NCBI GenBank assembly: GCA_027307335.1
Contig: DAHUXD010000018.1
Location: forward strand, 109,086 to 173,085
Source: Acidobacteriota bacterium
GTDB lineage: Bacteria; Acidobacteriota; Thermoanaerobaculia; UBA5066; Gp7-AA6
DNA: 64,000 bases
Direction: 5' to 3'
In this document: positions 53,689 through 62,239 of the stretch, piece after piece
How positions within the stretch are numbered: the first letter of the stretch is position 1
How the letters are laid out: the number at the start of each line of letters is the position of its first letter
Translations under genes and position numbers: made by a program
Notes under the pieces: generated by a model
The model's database searches: none
Told to the model about the DNA's origin: nothing
What the model saw: the letters and a program-made list of their open reading frames with translations, nothing else

Positions 53689-53767
53689 GCGGTAGCCCGG
53701 CGCCGAGCCTCCATAGGGCCCGAGCGCGCGGACGGCGAGCGACTTGCGGACAGTCAGCTCGACGCCT

Positions 53768-56700
53768 CTAGAATTCGGGACCGATGACGAAGATGAATTT
53801 GAAGTTGCTGCAGGTGTCGCCGCGGTTCTGCGTCAGCCCGGTCGCAAAGCACTGCTCGGGCGTGAGCGTCCCCTTGAAGTTCCACTGCCGCACGAACTGG
53901 AACTGGAGTGGCAGCCCGAGGAAGTCGACCGAGAGCCCGAAGCCGTAATCGGCCAGTCCGCCCGCGGAGTCGTGACAGCCTTCGGGGGCGCTCGGTCCGC
54001 CGACGCCGCAGAGCGTGTAGTCGGACCAGAACTGCCACGGCTGGTTCTTCAATGCGGCGCCGCCGACGTCGACGAAACCCTTCGCGCGGACGCCGGAGAT
54101 GCCGAGGATCGGCGTTGCGAGAAAGTCGATCAACGGGATCCGCAGCTCGAGATTGAAGAACGCCGCCGTGTTGCCGATGATCCCGTAGTACGGGAGCGCG
54201 CGCAGCGTGTCGAGGCCGCCGAAGGAGAGCGCGTCCGGGAGGTTGCCGCTCGCGCGGAATCCGTAGAGGCGCATGGCGATCAGCGACCGCTGGGTCAGCT
54301 TGAAGTAGTGCCGGAGGTCGGCCGTCGCGTCGAAGGACAGCGTGCCCCCGCTCGAGCCGGGAAGCTCCGTGCCCCCGGTGAACGGCGCGTACGAGAGCCC
54401 GATGGACAGCCGCCTTCCCGAGATCGGGCCGAAGTCCATGTACTGCGCGGTGTCGCCGACGAGCTTCACGCCGAAGAGCGGGAAGTTGTTCTGGGACGGC
54501 ACGTAGTTGATGCCGCCGCCGCCGTTGGGCAGGTTCACCCACTGCGGGTACGCGTCGTATCGGCGGTCCACGAAGCCGACGCTGCCCTCGAGCCGGTAGT
54601 AGCGGTTCAGCGGGTATCCGGCGAACGCGTTCCCTCCGATGAAGTGGTACGGATTGGCGACGCGCTGGATCGTGTTGCTCGACGTGTCGTAGACCGTGTA
54701 GTAGTAGCTCTGGTAGTACGCCTGCACGCCCTTCTGGAGGCGCTGCGACAGGTCCAGGTAGGCCGCCTCGTAATCGATGTACGACGAGACCGACTGCAGC
54801 GAGAAGATGAGCCTCCGGTCCCCCAGGTTGTCGCCGAAAGTCAGGATCGTGTTCGAGAGGAAGAGCTGGTCGGCCGAGAGGCCCACGTTGATCGAGGCAT
54901 CCTCGAGCTGGAGCTTGTGCCCCGCCTTCTTGTCGATCTTCTCCGGATCGATCGAGACCTCGATCGGCGGCTGATACGGCGGAATCGTCGTGGGGCCCGC
55001 CGGCGACGGCGCCGGGTTCAGCTCCGCGAGCTGGTGGTACGGCTTCTTCGCATCGGTGACGTAGAGCATGAACCGGCGCTTGTAGTACGCCGAGAACACG
55101 AGCCGCTCCGCGCCGTCGCGGCCGACGAGCACGATGGGGGAGAAGCAGCCGCCGACCACGTTCGTGTACAGGCTGGTCTGGCCGTTGTCGAGGTTGATCG
55201 CGTAGATGTTGAAGATGCCGTTGACGCGGTCGGAGGCGTAGTAGAGGGTCTTGCCGTCCGGCGCGATCGACGCGTCCTCGTCGTTCCAGTCGCCGTAGGT
55301 GATCTGCTCGCGCGAGCCGGTCTGGCCCGGGCGGATCCGGAAGATCTTCGCCTTCGTGCCCTGCACCGACGAGTAGTAGAGCCACTGCCCGTCCGGCGAG
55401 TACGTGGGCGCGAAGTCGTAGGCGTCGTCGTTCGTGAGGTTCGCCGTCTGCTTCGTGTCGAGGTTGTAGGCGAAGATGTCGGACTTTCCGTTGGCGATCG
55501 CGCGGAACGCCACGGTCTTTCCGTCGGGGGAGAACGCGGGGTTCAGCTGCTGGTCGAGGCCCGGCATCGGGATCAGTTGCAGGATCTTTCCGTTGAGGGC
55601 GTTTAAGAGCATGAGCTCGCGGCCCCGTTCGCGCCGGACGAACACCGCGATCGCGTTGCCGTCGGGCGAGACGGCGAGGTCGACCCCGCCGACCGGGCCG
55701 GTCGTCAACCATTGCGCGACGATGTACTCGTACTCGGTCTTGTAGCCCTTCGTCAGGTTCTTGAAGAGCTTCCGGTCGCGGGCCGACACCACGACGATGT
55801 TCGCGTCGTTGCCCAGGGTGGAGATCGCCGCGCCGAGGTCTCCCGAGGGGTACGCCCGGACCGAGACCTCGACCGAGCTGTTCTCCTCGGTCAGCCGCAC
55901 GCGGTCGCCGAAGTCGATCGGCTCACCGGTGTCCGTCAGGATCTTGATGAAGCGGCGGCGCAGGTATCGGCGGAACCGGACGTCGAACTCCTCCGAGGAG
56001 ATGCCGAACGTCCGCTGGAGGACCCGGTTCAGGTTCGGACCGAGCTGGCCCCGGTAGTCGAAGACGAAATCGCGGACGCCGTCGGGTCCCCACTCCGACT
56101 TCATGAAGTCGAACACGGCGTGCCCGAACCGGTAGGCGAAGAAGCCGTAGATCTGGCGCTCGGCGATCTCGGGGATCTGGTCGTTCAAGACCGCGTCGCG
56201 CAGCACCATCTCGTCCTTGCTGTCCTCGTCGTTGCCGAAGTAGGAGGCCATGCCCTCCGTCAGCCACTGGGGCGTGTTCGACGAGTAGGCGCGCAGGAAG
56301 TTGCCGCCGAAGAGGATCTCGAACTGGAAGACGTGGGTGAGCTCGTGCGCGATGAGCTTCTCGAGCTTCTCGTCGGGCAGGTCGACCGGGAGCACCATTC
56401 GGTTGCGCGTGGGCAGCGCGAAGGCGCCGATGCCCTCGGGGATGAACTCCTGCAGGGTGTTGGTCTGCTCGAACTCGGAGTGAGTCGAGTAGTAGATGAT
56501 GTTGATCGGCTTCGGGATCTGGAAGTTCAGCGAGCGCGAGATCTCGTCGTACGCGCTCTCGGCGTACGAGGCCACCTTCTGCAGCGAGACCTGGTCGCGG
56601 TCGTAGAAGTAGATGGCGAAGTGCGTCGAGTGGTAGATCTGCCAGTGGAAGACGTCGTAGACGATCTTGTTCTTGCCGAAGTAGTCGTAGTACGGGCTGA

Positions 56701-56770
56701 CGACGGGCGCCTGCGCCCGGGCCGCGGCGGCGGCGAGAGCGAGGACGACGGCGACGACGAGTTTCTTCAT
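53768..56770 (-). CDS. Gluzincin-like peptidase, TolB-type propeller and outer-membrane barrel fusion protein
   Basis: The protein has 1000 residues with a signal peptide (MKKLVVAVVLALAAAAARAQ). Residues ~40-260 hold a metallopeptidase-like domain: HELTH at 142-146 and WLTEGMASY with Glu172, the layout of gluzincins (HEXXH plus a downstream Glu). Residues ~320-590 contain repeated LAVSPDGNAIAVF / NPAFSPDGKTVAF / APTYSPDGQWLYY / SIAPDGKTLYY motifs, typical of TolB-like beta-propellers. The last ~400 residues look like an outer-membrane beta-barrel (surface-antigen/BamA-like; aromatic strands, C-terminal GPEF). It probably sits in the outer membrane and processes or monitors periplasmic proteins (inference). 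Confidence 0.82.
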   Translation of the reverse strand: MKKLVVAVVLALAAAAARAQAPVVSPYYDYFGKNKIVYDVFHWQIYHSTHFAIYFYDRDQVSLQKVASYAESAYDEISRSLNFQIPKPINIIYYSTHSEFEQTNTLQEFIPEGIGAFALPTRNRMVLPVDLPDEKLEKLIAHELTHVFQFEILFGGNFLRAYSSNTPQWLTEGMASYFGNDEDSKDEMVLRDAVLNDQIPEIAERQIYGFFAYRFGHAVFDFMKSEWGPDGVRDFVFDYRGQLGPNLNRVLQRTFGISSEEFDVRFRRYLRRRFIKILTDTGEPIDFGDRVRLTEENSSVEVSVRAYPSGDLGAAISTLGNDANIVVVSARDRKLFKNLTKGYKTEYEYIVAQWLTTGPVGGVDLAVSPDGNAIAVFVRRERGRELMLLNALNGKILQLIPMPGLDQQLNPAFSPDGKTVAFRAIANGKSDIFAYNLDTKQTANLTNDDAYDFAPTYSPDGQWLYYSSVQGTKAKIFRIRPGQTGSREQITYGDWNDEDASIAPDGKTLYYASDRVNGIFNIYAINLDNGQTSLYTNVVGGCFSPIVLVGRDGAERLVFSAYYKRRFMLYVTDAKKPYHQLAELNPAPSPAGPTTIPPYQPPIEVSIDPEKIDKKAGHKLQLEDASINVGLSADQLFLSNTILTFGDNLGDRRLIFSLQSVSSYIDYEAAYLDLSQRLQKGVQAYYQSYYYTVYDTSSNTIQRVANPYHFIGGNAFAGYPLNRYYRLEGSVGFVDRRYDAYPQWVNLPNGGGGINYVPSQNNFPLFGVKLVGDTAQYMDFGPISGRRLSIGLSYAPFTGGTELPGSSGGTLSFDATADLRHYFKLTQRSLIAMRLYGFRASGNLPDALSFGGLDTLRALPYYGIIGNTAAFFNLELRIPLIDFLATPILGISGVRAKGFVDVGGAALKNQPWQFWSDYTLCGVGGPSAPEGCHDSAGGLADYGFGLSVDFLGLPLQFQFVRQWNFKGTLTPEQCFATGLTQNRGDTCSNFKFIFVIGPEF

Positions 56771-56786
56771 GCGGTCGAGCGGAGCG

Positions 56787-57494
56787 TCAGTCGGTGAAGA
56801 TGTACCGCTCCGCCTCCCGGTCGCGCGGCACGAACGTGTTCAGGATCTGGTTCTCGAGCGAGAAGAGGTTCTCGAAGAGGCCGGAGAGCTCGTCCCGCTG
56901 CTTGCTGCCAGTCTGGCGGAAGTCCTTGAACTCGTCCTGGAGGAGCTTCTCGCCCGTGTGGCCGTCGACCACCAGGAACACGATGTCGAACACGAAGCCC
57001 GTCTGCTCGACGTAGACCTGGCGGGTGTACGTGTGGTTGTCGATCGGCGACACGTACTCCTCCGACTTGTATCCGGACCGGTCTTCGACGCGGAACTCGA
57101 GGCTGCCCGAGACGATCAGCTCGGCCGACGTCTGCGTGCCCACCGCGGCCCAGAACTCCTGCGCGCGGGCGAGATCGCTCAAGTTCTGCGTCGGCAGCTT
57201 CACGTCGGGCGGCGTCTCGACGACGTCGAACTTCGTCTTCTTCTCGAGCTGTTTCTTCAGGAAGCGATGGAACTCCGCCTGCACGTCGACGTTCTGGAGA
57301 CGCTTGTCCTTGCCCTTCTCCGCGTCGGTGACGAGGATGAACGGCGCGAGGGCGATGCGCTCGTTGCCGCGCAGCGGCAGCTTCGGCTTGAGCGGCAGGC
57401 GCAGCTTGACCTGGTCGACCCCCGCGGAGGCCGGCGAGGCCAGCGCCAGGATCACGAGGACGGCGGCGGCGCGCGAAAGCGCTCTACGGAGCAC
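56787..57494 (-). CDS. Exported LpoB/CsgG-like envelope protein
   Basis: The protein has 235 residues from GTG 57494 (AAAGG 9 bases upstream), which overlaps the TPR gene by 11 bases. A signal peptide (RAAAVLVILALASPASAG) gives a mature periplasmic protein. The core has IALAPFILV, a helix (VQAEFHRFLKKQLEKKTKFDVVE) and ADLIVSG-type strand (SAELIVSGSLEFRVE), the alternating pattern of LpoB/CsgG-type lipoproteins. No Cys lipobox is visible. Its neighbours on the same strand are an outer-membrane barrel protein and a TPR lipoprotein, pointing to envelope assembly (inference). Confidence 0.6.
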   Translation of the reverse strand: MLRRALSRAAAVLVILALASPASAGVDQVKLRLPLKPKLPLRGNERIALAPFILVTDAEKGKDKRLQNVDVQAEFHRFLKKQLEKKTKFDVVETPPDVKLPTQNLSDLARAQEFWAAVGTQTSAELIVSGSLEFRVEDRSGYKSEEYVSPIDNHTYTRQVYVEQTGFVFDIVFLVVDGHTGEKLLQDEFKDFRQTGSKQRDELSGLFENLFSLENQILNTFVPRDREAERYIFTD

Positions 57495-57852
57495 CGGCGG
57501 CCTTTCCCGTCGTCTTCGTGTAGGCCGTGTAGAACTCGGCGAAGCGCGCGTAGTTGCGCCGGATGTAGTTGTTGTTGGGCTCGATCTCGAGCGCCTTCTT
57601 GTATTCCGTGAGGGCGCGCGCGAATTCGCCGCTCGCCTCGAGCGCGACCGCCAGGTTGTTGTGCGCGCGCGCGTTTTCGGGCGCCTTCTGCACGGCCTGC
57701 TCGTAACGGAACGCGGCCTCGCGCCAGAGTCCCTTCTTCGCGACGGACGTGCCGAACGCGATCTGCGTCGACGCCTTCTCGGGATGGGTGTACGGCGTGC
57801 AGGCTCCCGCGACAACCAGTAAGGAGAAGATGACGATGCGATGTGGCTTCAA
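57484..57852 (-). CDS. TPR-repeat lipoprotein
   Basis: The protein has 122 residues with a lipobox (LLVVAGAC, Cys18). The mature part has TPR-like repeats: GLWREAAFRYEQAVQKAPEN, ARAHNNLAVALEASGEFARA, then LTEYKKALEIEPNNNYI. TPR lipoproteins usually act as scaffolds in envelope complexes such as pilotins or assembly factors. It heads a minus-strand group with the LpoB-like and outer-membrane barrel genes. Confidence 0.85.
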   Translation of the reverse strand: MKPHRIVIFSLLVVAGACTPYTHPEKASTQIAFGTSVAKKGLWREAAFRYEQAVQKAPENARAHNNLAVALEASGEFARALTEYKKALEIEPNNNYIRRNYARFAEFYTAYTKTTGKAAGAP

Positions 57853-57962
57853 GCGTCTCCTTCGCGTCGCGGCTCTCGGCCGGGTCGGTATTATAGGTTT
57901 CCTGTCGGGCGAGGGTGCTCTCGAATCGACGGTCCTCGATTCATGAGGAGTGGCTTAAGACG

Positions 57963-59066
57963 GTGAGCTCCGGTCCGGCGCGTCTCGCGGCCCTCTCCTG
58001 GGCCCGGACTCGGGCGATCACGCCCCAGCGTCTCTGGCCGGTCCTGCGCGCGGCGGGCGGGATGGAAGCGCTCCTGGCCACCTCGGAGGACGAACTGTCC
58101 TCCGAATTCCGATCCAAAGATTTGGCGCGGGCCGTTCTGCGCGGTCCGGACGACGCGGAGGCCGCGCGATGGGCCGAGGCGACGGAGCGCCGCGGGATCC
58201 GCCTTCTCACGCCGTTCGACGACGAATATCCGCGTCTCCTCCGCGAAATCGCGGACCCGCCCTTCGTGCTCTTCGCGCTCGGCAAGATCGAGCGCCTGCG
58301 CCTGCCGGCGGTCGCGATCGTCGGGTCGCGGGACGCATCCCGCTACGGCCGCGACGTGGCGACGCGGCTCGCCCGGGAACTATCGGGCGTCGGCGTGGCG
58401 GTCGTCTCCGGCTTCGCCCGCGGCATCGACGCGGCGGCCCACGCGGCGGCGCTCGACGGGCCGGGCGGCACGATCGCCGTTCTCGGCTGCGGCCTCGACG
58501 TCGACTACCCCCGGGAGCACGCGCCGCTGAAGACCACGCTCGCGGCCGACCACCTGCTCGTCTCGGAGTACCCGCCGGGGGCCGAGCCGCGCCCCCAGAA
58601 CTTCCCGATTCGCAACCGCATCATCGCCGGCATGTCCTCGGGGGTCGTCGTCGTCGAGGCGTCGCGGCGCTCGGGCTCGCTCATCACGGCGCGCCTCGCC
58701 GCCGACTTCGGGCGCGACGTGTTCGCGGTCCCGGGCTCGGTGTTCTCCCCGACCTCGCTCGGGGCGCACGAGCTGCTGCGCGACGGCGCGATCCTCTGCC
58801 GCGCCGCCGACGACGTCCTCGCGGAGCTCTTCCCCTCGATCGGCGCGCCGCTCGCCGGGGCCGCCGTTCCGGGCGCGGCCGTCGAGATCTCGGCCGAGGC
58901 CCGGCGGATCCTCGATGCGCTCGTGCGCGACGACGAGCTCTCCGCCGAGGAGCTGGCGCGCACGCTCGACCTGCCCGCCGCCACCGTCCTCGCGGCGCTC
59001 TTCGAGCTCGAGGGCGCCGGCATCGCGGTTGCGGCCGGGGGAGGGCGGTACGGGGTCCGCCGATGA
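57963..59066 (+). CDS. dprA: DNA-processing protein DprA (Smf)
   Basis: From GTG 57963 the protein has 367 residues; a GTG at 57915 would give 16 more. AGGAG precedes the chosen start at loose spacing, so the start is uncertain. The Rossmann core has VAIVGSRDASRYG, VVSGFARGIDAAAH, GCGLDVDYPREH, NFPIRNRIIAGMS and GSLITARLAADFGRDVFAVPG, all typical of DprA. A C-terminal winged-helix-like domain follows (EISAEARRILDAL onward). DprA loads RecA on incoming single strands in transformation. Confidence 0.93.
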   Translation: MSSGPARLAALSWARTRAITPQRLWPVLRAAGGMEALLATSEDELSSEFRSKDLARAVLRGPDDAEAARWAEATERRGIRLLTPFDDEYPRLLREIADPPFVLFALGKIERLRLPAVAIVGSRDASRYGRDVATRLARELSGVGVAVVSGFARGIDAAAHAAALDGPGGTIAVLGCGLDVDYPREHAPLKTTLAADHLLVSEYPPGAEPRPQNFPIRNRIIAGMSSGVVVVEASRRSGSLITARLAADFGRDVFAVPGSVFSPTSLGAHELLRDGAILCRAADDVLAELFPSIGAPLAGAAVPGAAVEISAEARRILDALVRDDELSAEELARTLDLPAATVLAALFELEGAGIAVAAGGGRYGVRR

Positions 59067-59104
59067 ATCCGGGCCAGCGGGCACAAGGAGTTGCCGGTCC
59101 CCCG

Positions 59105-59126
59105 GGCGGCGGAATCCGGAGCCGCC
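59105..59126 (+). terminator. Weak hairpin after dprA
   Basis: GGCGGC (59105-59110) can pair with GCCGCC (59121-59126) with an inner TCCGGA. No T-run follows. It lies in the 158-base spacer before topA, where I see no clear promoter. Confidence 0.25.
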
Positions 59127-59224
59127 GGGAATGCGTACTTGTTGACCCCTGCGTCGAGACGGTTTGCGCTTTCCGTTCCGATATGAGACCGTCCGTCGCC
59201 CTGAAAAAGACGGGAACCCCCTGA

Positions 59225-61795
59225 ATGCCCAAGTCCATCGTCATCGTCGAGTCGCCCGCGAAGGCGAAGACCCTCGAGAAGTTTCTCGGCCGCGACTTCA
59301 AGGTCCTCGCCTCGTACGGCCACGTGCGCGATCTGCCGCGCAAGGGCCTCGGCGTCGATCGCGAGCACGCGTACCGGCCTTCCTACGAGCTGCTCGTCGG
59401 CAAGGAAAAGACGATCAACGAACTGAAGAGAGCCGCGAAGACGGCCGAGAACGTCTACCTCGCCGCCGACCCGGACCGCGAGGGCGAGGCGATCTCGTGG
59501 CACCTCCAGGAGGCGCTGAAGCCGGGCGCCGGCCAGACGACCTTCCGGCGCGTGCGCTTCAACGAGATCACGAAGAAGGCCGTGCTCGCCGCGATGGCGG
59601 CGGCGGGGGAGATCGACGGCCGCCTCGTCGACGCGCAGCAGGCGAGGCGCATCATCGATCGCCTCGTCGGCTACGAGGTCTCCGACCTCCTCTGGAAGAA
59701 GATCTGGCGCGGCCTTTCCGCGGGGCGCGTGCAGACGGTCGCGCTCCGGATCATCTGCGAGCGCGAGAACGAGATCGAGGCGTTCGTCCCGGTCGAATAC
59801 TGGACCGTCGACGCGACGGTGGAGGGCAGGAATCCACCCTCCTTCACCGCCCGTCTTTCGACCTTCGACGGCGAGAAGCTCAAGTTCGACGGCACGGACC
59901 CCCGCCTCCCGGACGAGGCGGCCGCGATGCGGGTGCGCGACGACGTCGCCGGCGCGACGTGGACGGTCACCGCGGTCGAGACCTCCGAGCGGCGCAAGAA
60001 CCCCGCGCCGCCCTTCATCACGTCGCAGCTCCAGCAGGCCGCCGCCCGCCGGCTCGGCTATGCCGTGCGGCGCACGATGCAGATCGCGCAACGCCTCTAC
60101 GAGGGCCGCGAGATCCCGGGGCGCGGCACGGTCGGACTCATCACTTACATGCGCACCGATTCGACGCGCGTCGCGCAGGAGGCGTTGACCGCCGTGCGCG
60201 AGCACATCGGTTCCCAGTACGGACCGGCGTCGCTCCCGGAAGCGCCGCGCTACTTCAAGAGCCGGCGGGACACGCAGGACGCGCACGAGGCGATCCGTCC
60301 GACGTATCTCGACCTCCCCCCCGAGGAGGTCGAGAAGCACGTCGCGCCCGACGAGGCGAAGCTGTACCGCCTGATCTGGCAGCGCTTCGTCGCATCCCAG
60401 ATGGCTCCCGCCGTCTACGACACCACCGCGGCGGAGATCACGGCGGGACGCGCCGTCTACCGCGCCTCGGGCTCGACGTTGAAGTTCGCCGGGTATCTCG
60501 CCGCCTACGGAGTCTCCGACGAGGACGAGGAGGAGACCGACAAGGACTCGCCGAAGCTGCCTCCCCTCGCAGAGGGAGAGGTGCTGAGGCTCGTCGAGGT
60601 CACGCCCGAGAAGAAGGAGACGCAGCCGCCGCCGCGCTTCAACGAGGCGTCGCTCGTGAAGTTCCTCGAGGAGAACGGCATCGGCCGCCCGTCGACGTAC
60701 GCGGAGATCCTTCGCAAGATCGAGGAGCGCCGCTACGTCCATCGGAAGGACCGGCGGTTCATCCCGACCGCCCTCGGCCGGACGGTCATCGAGCTCCTGA
60801 TCCCGTACTTCGACGATTTCTTCGAAACGTCCTACACGGCGCGCATGGAGGAGGCCCTCGACGAGGTCGAGGAGGGCAAGCTCTCCTGGACGAAGGCGCT
60901 CTCGGAGTTCGACAAGCGCTTCACGCGCGACCGCGACCGCGCTCTCGACGACATGGTCTCGGGGAAGGCCGGCATCCCTCTCGCGCAGGCGAAGAAGCTG
61001 AAGCTGTCGGTCGTGCCCTCGATCGACGAGAAGTGCCCGCAGTGCGGCAAGAAGCTGAAGCTCCGGATGGGCAAGAACGGCCTCTTCATCGCGTGCTCGG
61101 GTTATCCGGGCTGCACGTACACGCTCGACATCCCCGATCCCGAGGAGGACGTCGTCGACGCCTCCGAGATCGAGAAGACGACCTGCGACGAGTGCGGCTC
61201 GCCGATGAAGCTGCGGCAGAGCCGGACCGGCTCGACCTTCCTCGGCTGCACGGCGTACCCGAAGTGCCGCAACGTCCTGAACGTCGCGATCGCGGGCGGA
61301 AAGGCGGAGGCGCGGCCGGACGAGCCGACGGGGCAGTTGTGCCCGCGCTGCGGTCACGAGCTCGTGCGCCGGCACGGCCGCTACGGCGCGTACGTCTCGT
61401 GCTCGAACTACCCGGCCTGCAAGTTCAAGCCGCCGAAGCCGATCAAGGACACCGGCGTGCGATGCCCCAAGGACGGCGGCGTCATCGCCGAACGGCGCGG
61501 ACGGTTCCGGCCGTTCTACGGCTGCGTGAATTATCCGAACTGCGACTTCTCGCTGTCGGTGCGCCCGATTCCGGAGAAGTGTCCGCAGTGCGGACATGCG
61601 TACCTGCTCTTCCGCGAGCGCAAGTCCGGCAACGTGTTCGCCTGCGACAACGCGGGCTGCGGCTTCGAGAAGCCCGCGGGGGAGCTGCCGCCGATCGTCG
61701 AGGTCGTGCCCGAAGTCCCGCCCGAGCCGCCGGCGGCCGTGGTCCACGCCGCGACCGCGAAGAAACCGCGCGCACGACGGCGCGCGGGAGCCTAG
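59225..61795 (+). CDS. topA: DNA topoisomerase I
   Basis: The protein has 856 residues. The TOPRIM start KSIVIVESPAKAKTLEKFLG and AADPDREGEAISWHL are typical, and the catalytic tyrosine is Tyr308 (GLITYMRTDSTRV). The C-terminus holds five topoisomerase C4 zinc-finger modules. Four have CPxC or CDxC pairs; the fourth (CPKDGG ... GCVNYPNC) has lost one Cys. A basic end follows. It relaxes negative supercoils and balances gyrase. The gene lies before a DUF3052-like gene. Confidence 0.97.
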   Translation: MPKSIVIVESPAKAKTLEKFLGRDFKVLASYGHVRDLPRKGLGVDREHAYRPSYELLVGKEKTINELKRAAKTAENVYLAADPDREGEAISWHLQEALKPGAGQTTFRRVRFNEITKKAVLAAMAAAGEIDGRLVDAQQARRIIDRLVGYEVSDLLWKKIWRGLSAGRVQTVALRIICERENEIEAFVPVEYWTVDATVEGRNPPSFTARLSTFDGEKLKFDGTDPRLPDEAAAMRVRDDVAGATWTVTAVETSERRKNPAPPFITSQLQQAAARRLGYAVRRTMQIAQRLYEGREIPGRGTVGLITYMRTDSTRVAQEALTAVREHIGSQYGPASLPEAPRYFKSRRDTQDAHEAIRPTYLDLPPEEVEKHVAPDEAKLYRLIWQRFVASQMAPAVYDTTAAEITAGRAVYRASGSTLKFAGYLAAYGVSDEDEEETDKDSPKLPPLAEGEVLRLVEVTPEKKETQPPPRFNEASLVKFLEENGIGRPSTYAEILRKIEERRYVHRKDRRFIPTALGRTVIELLIPYFDDFFETSYTARMEEALDEVEEGKLSWTKALSEFDKRFTRDRDRALDDMVSGKAGIPLAQAKKLKLSVVPSIDEKCPQCGKKLKLRMGKNGLFIACSGYPGCTYTLDIPDPEEDVVDASEIEKTTCDECGSPMKLRQSRTGSTFLGCTAYPKCRNVLNVAIAGGKAEARPDEPTGQLCPRCGHELVRRHGRYGAYVSCSNYPACKFKPPKPIKDTGVRCPKDGGVIAERRGRFRPFYGCVNYPNCDFSLSVRPIPEKCPQCGHAYLLFRERKSGNVFACDNAGCGFEKPAGELPPIVEVVPEVPPEPPAAVVHAATAKKPRARRRAGA

Positions 61796-61822
61796 CGCCC
61801 GCGACGAACCGGAGGCGCCGCC

Positions 61823-62239
61823 GTGAAAGCGCCCTGGGAAAAATTCTCGCTGCCGCCGGAATCGCCCGCATACGCGTGCGGGCGTTCGCCGGAGTTCACG
61901 AAGGCGATCCGCGAAATCTTCGGACCGCTCGTCGAGCGCGTCGCCGAGCCGCCGGCGGGGCCGCTCTCCTGGCTGATGACGGAGGTCCCGGCCGGGGGCT
62001 CGCTCTCGGCGTTCTTCCGCCGCCTCGAGGGCGCCCTCGACCCGCGGGGCTCCCTGTGGACGGTCTTCCCGAAGAAGCCGTTCGCCGAGGCGCTCGCGTT
62101 TCCGTATCTCTGGCTGGACGTCCAGAAGGCGGGCCTCGCCGCGGGCCTCGTCGACAACAAGGTCGCGGCATTCTCGCCGCGCCTGACCGCGATTCGATTC
62201 GTCGTGCCGCTTTCGCGGCGTTCGGGGAGGTCCGCATGA
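61823..62239 (+). CDS. DUF3052-like protein with divergent N-terminus
   Basis: The protein has 138 residues. The C-terminal half resembles DUF3052 family proteins: LEGALDPRGSLWTVFPKK and GLAAGLVDNKVAAF are the matching segments. The usual N-terminal Rossmann-like part (KLGI..G..V.L) is replaced by an unrelated sequence (MKAPWEKFSLPPESPAYACG). No known catalytic motif. It overlaps the DUF2207 gene by 4 bases (ATGA). Confidence 0.6.
   Translation: MKAPWEKFSLPPESPAYACGRSPEFTKAIREIFGPLVERVAEPPAGPLSWLMTEVPAGGSLSAFFRRLEGALDPRGSLWTVFPKKPFAEALAFPYLWLDVQKAGLAAGLVDNKVAAFSPRLTAIRFVVPLSRRSGRSA

Noticed and set aside
59063..59224. Small frame of 53 codons overlapping the dprA stop and ending at topA
   Set aside because: The ATGA overlap is tempting, but the product is Gly/Arg/Pro-rich with no motif and is likely chance reading of the spacer.
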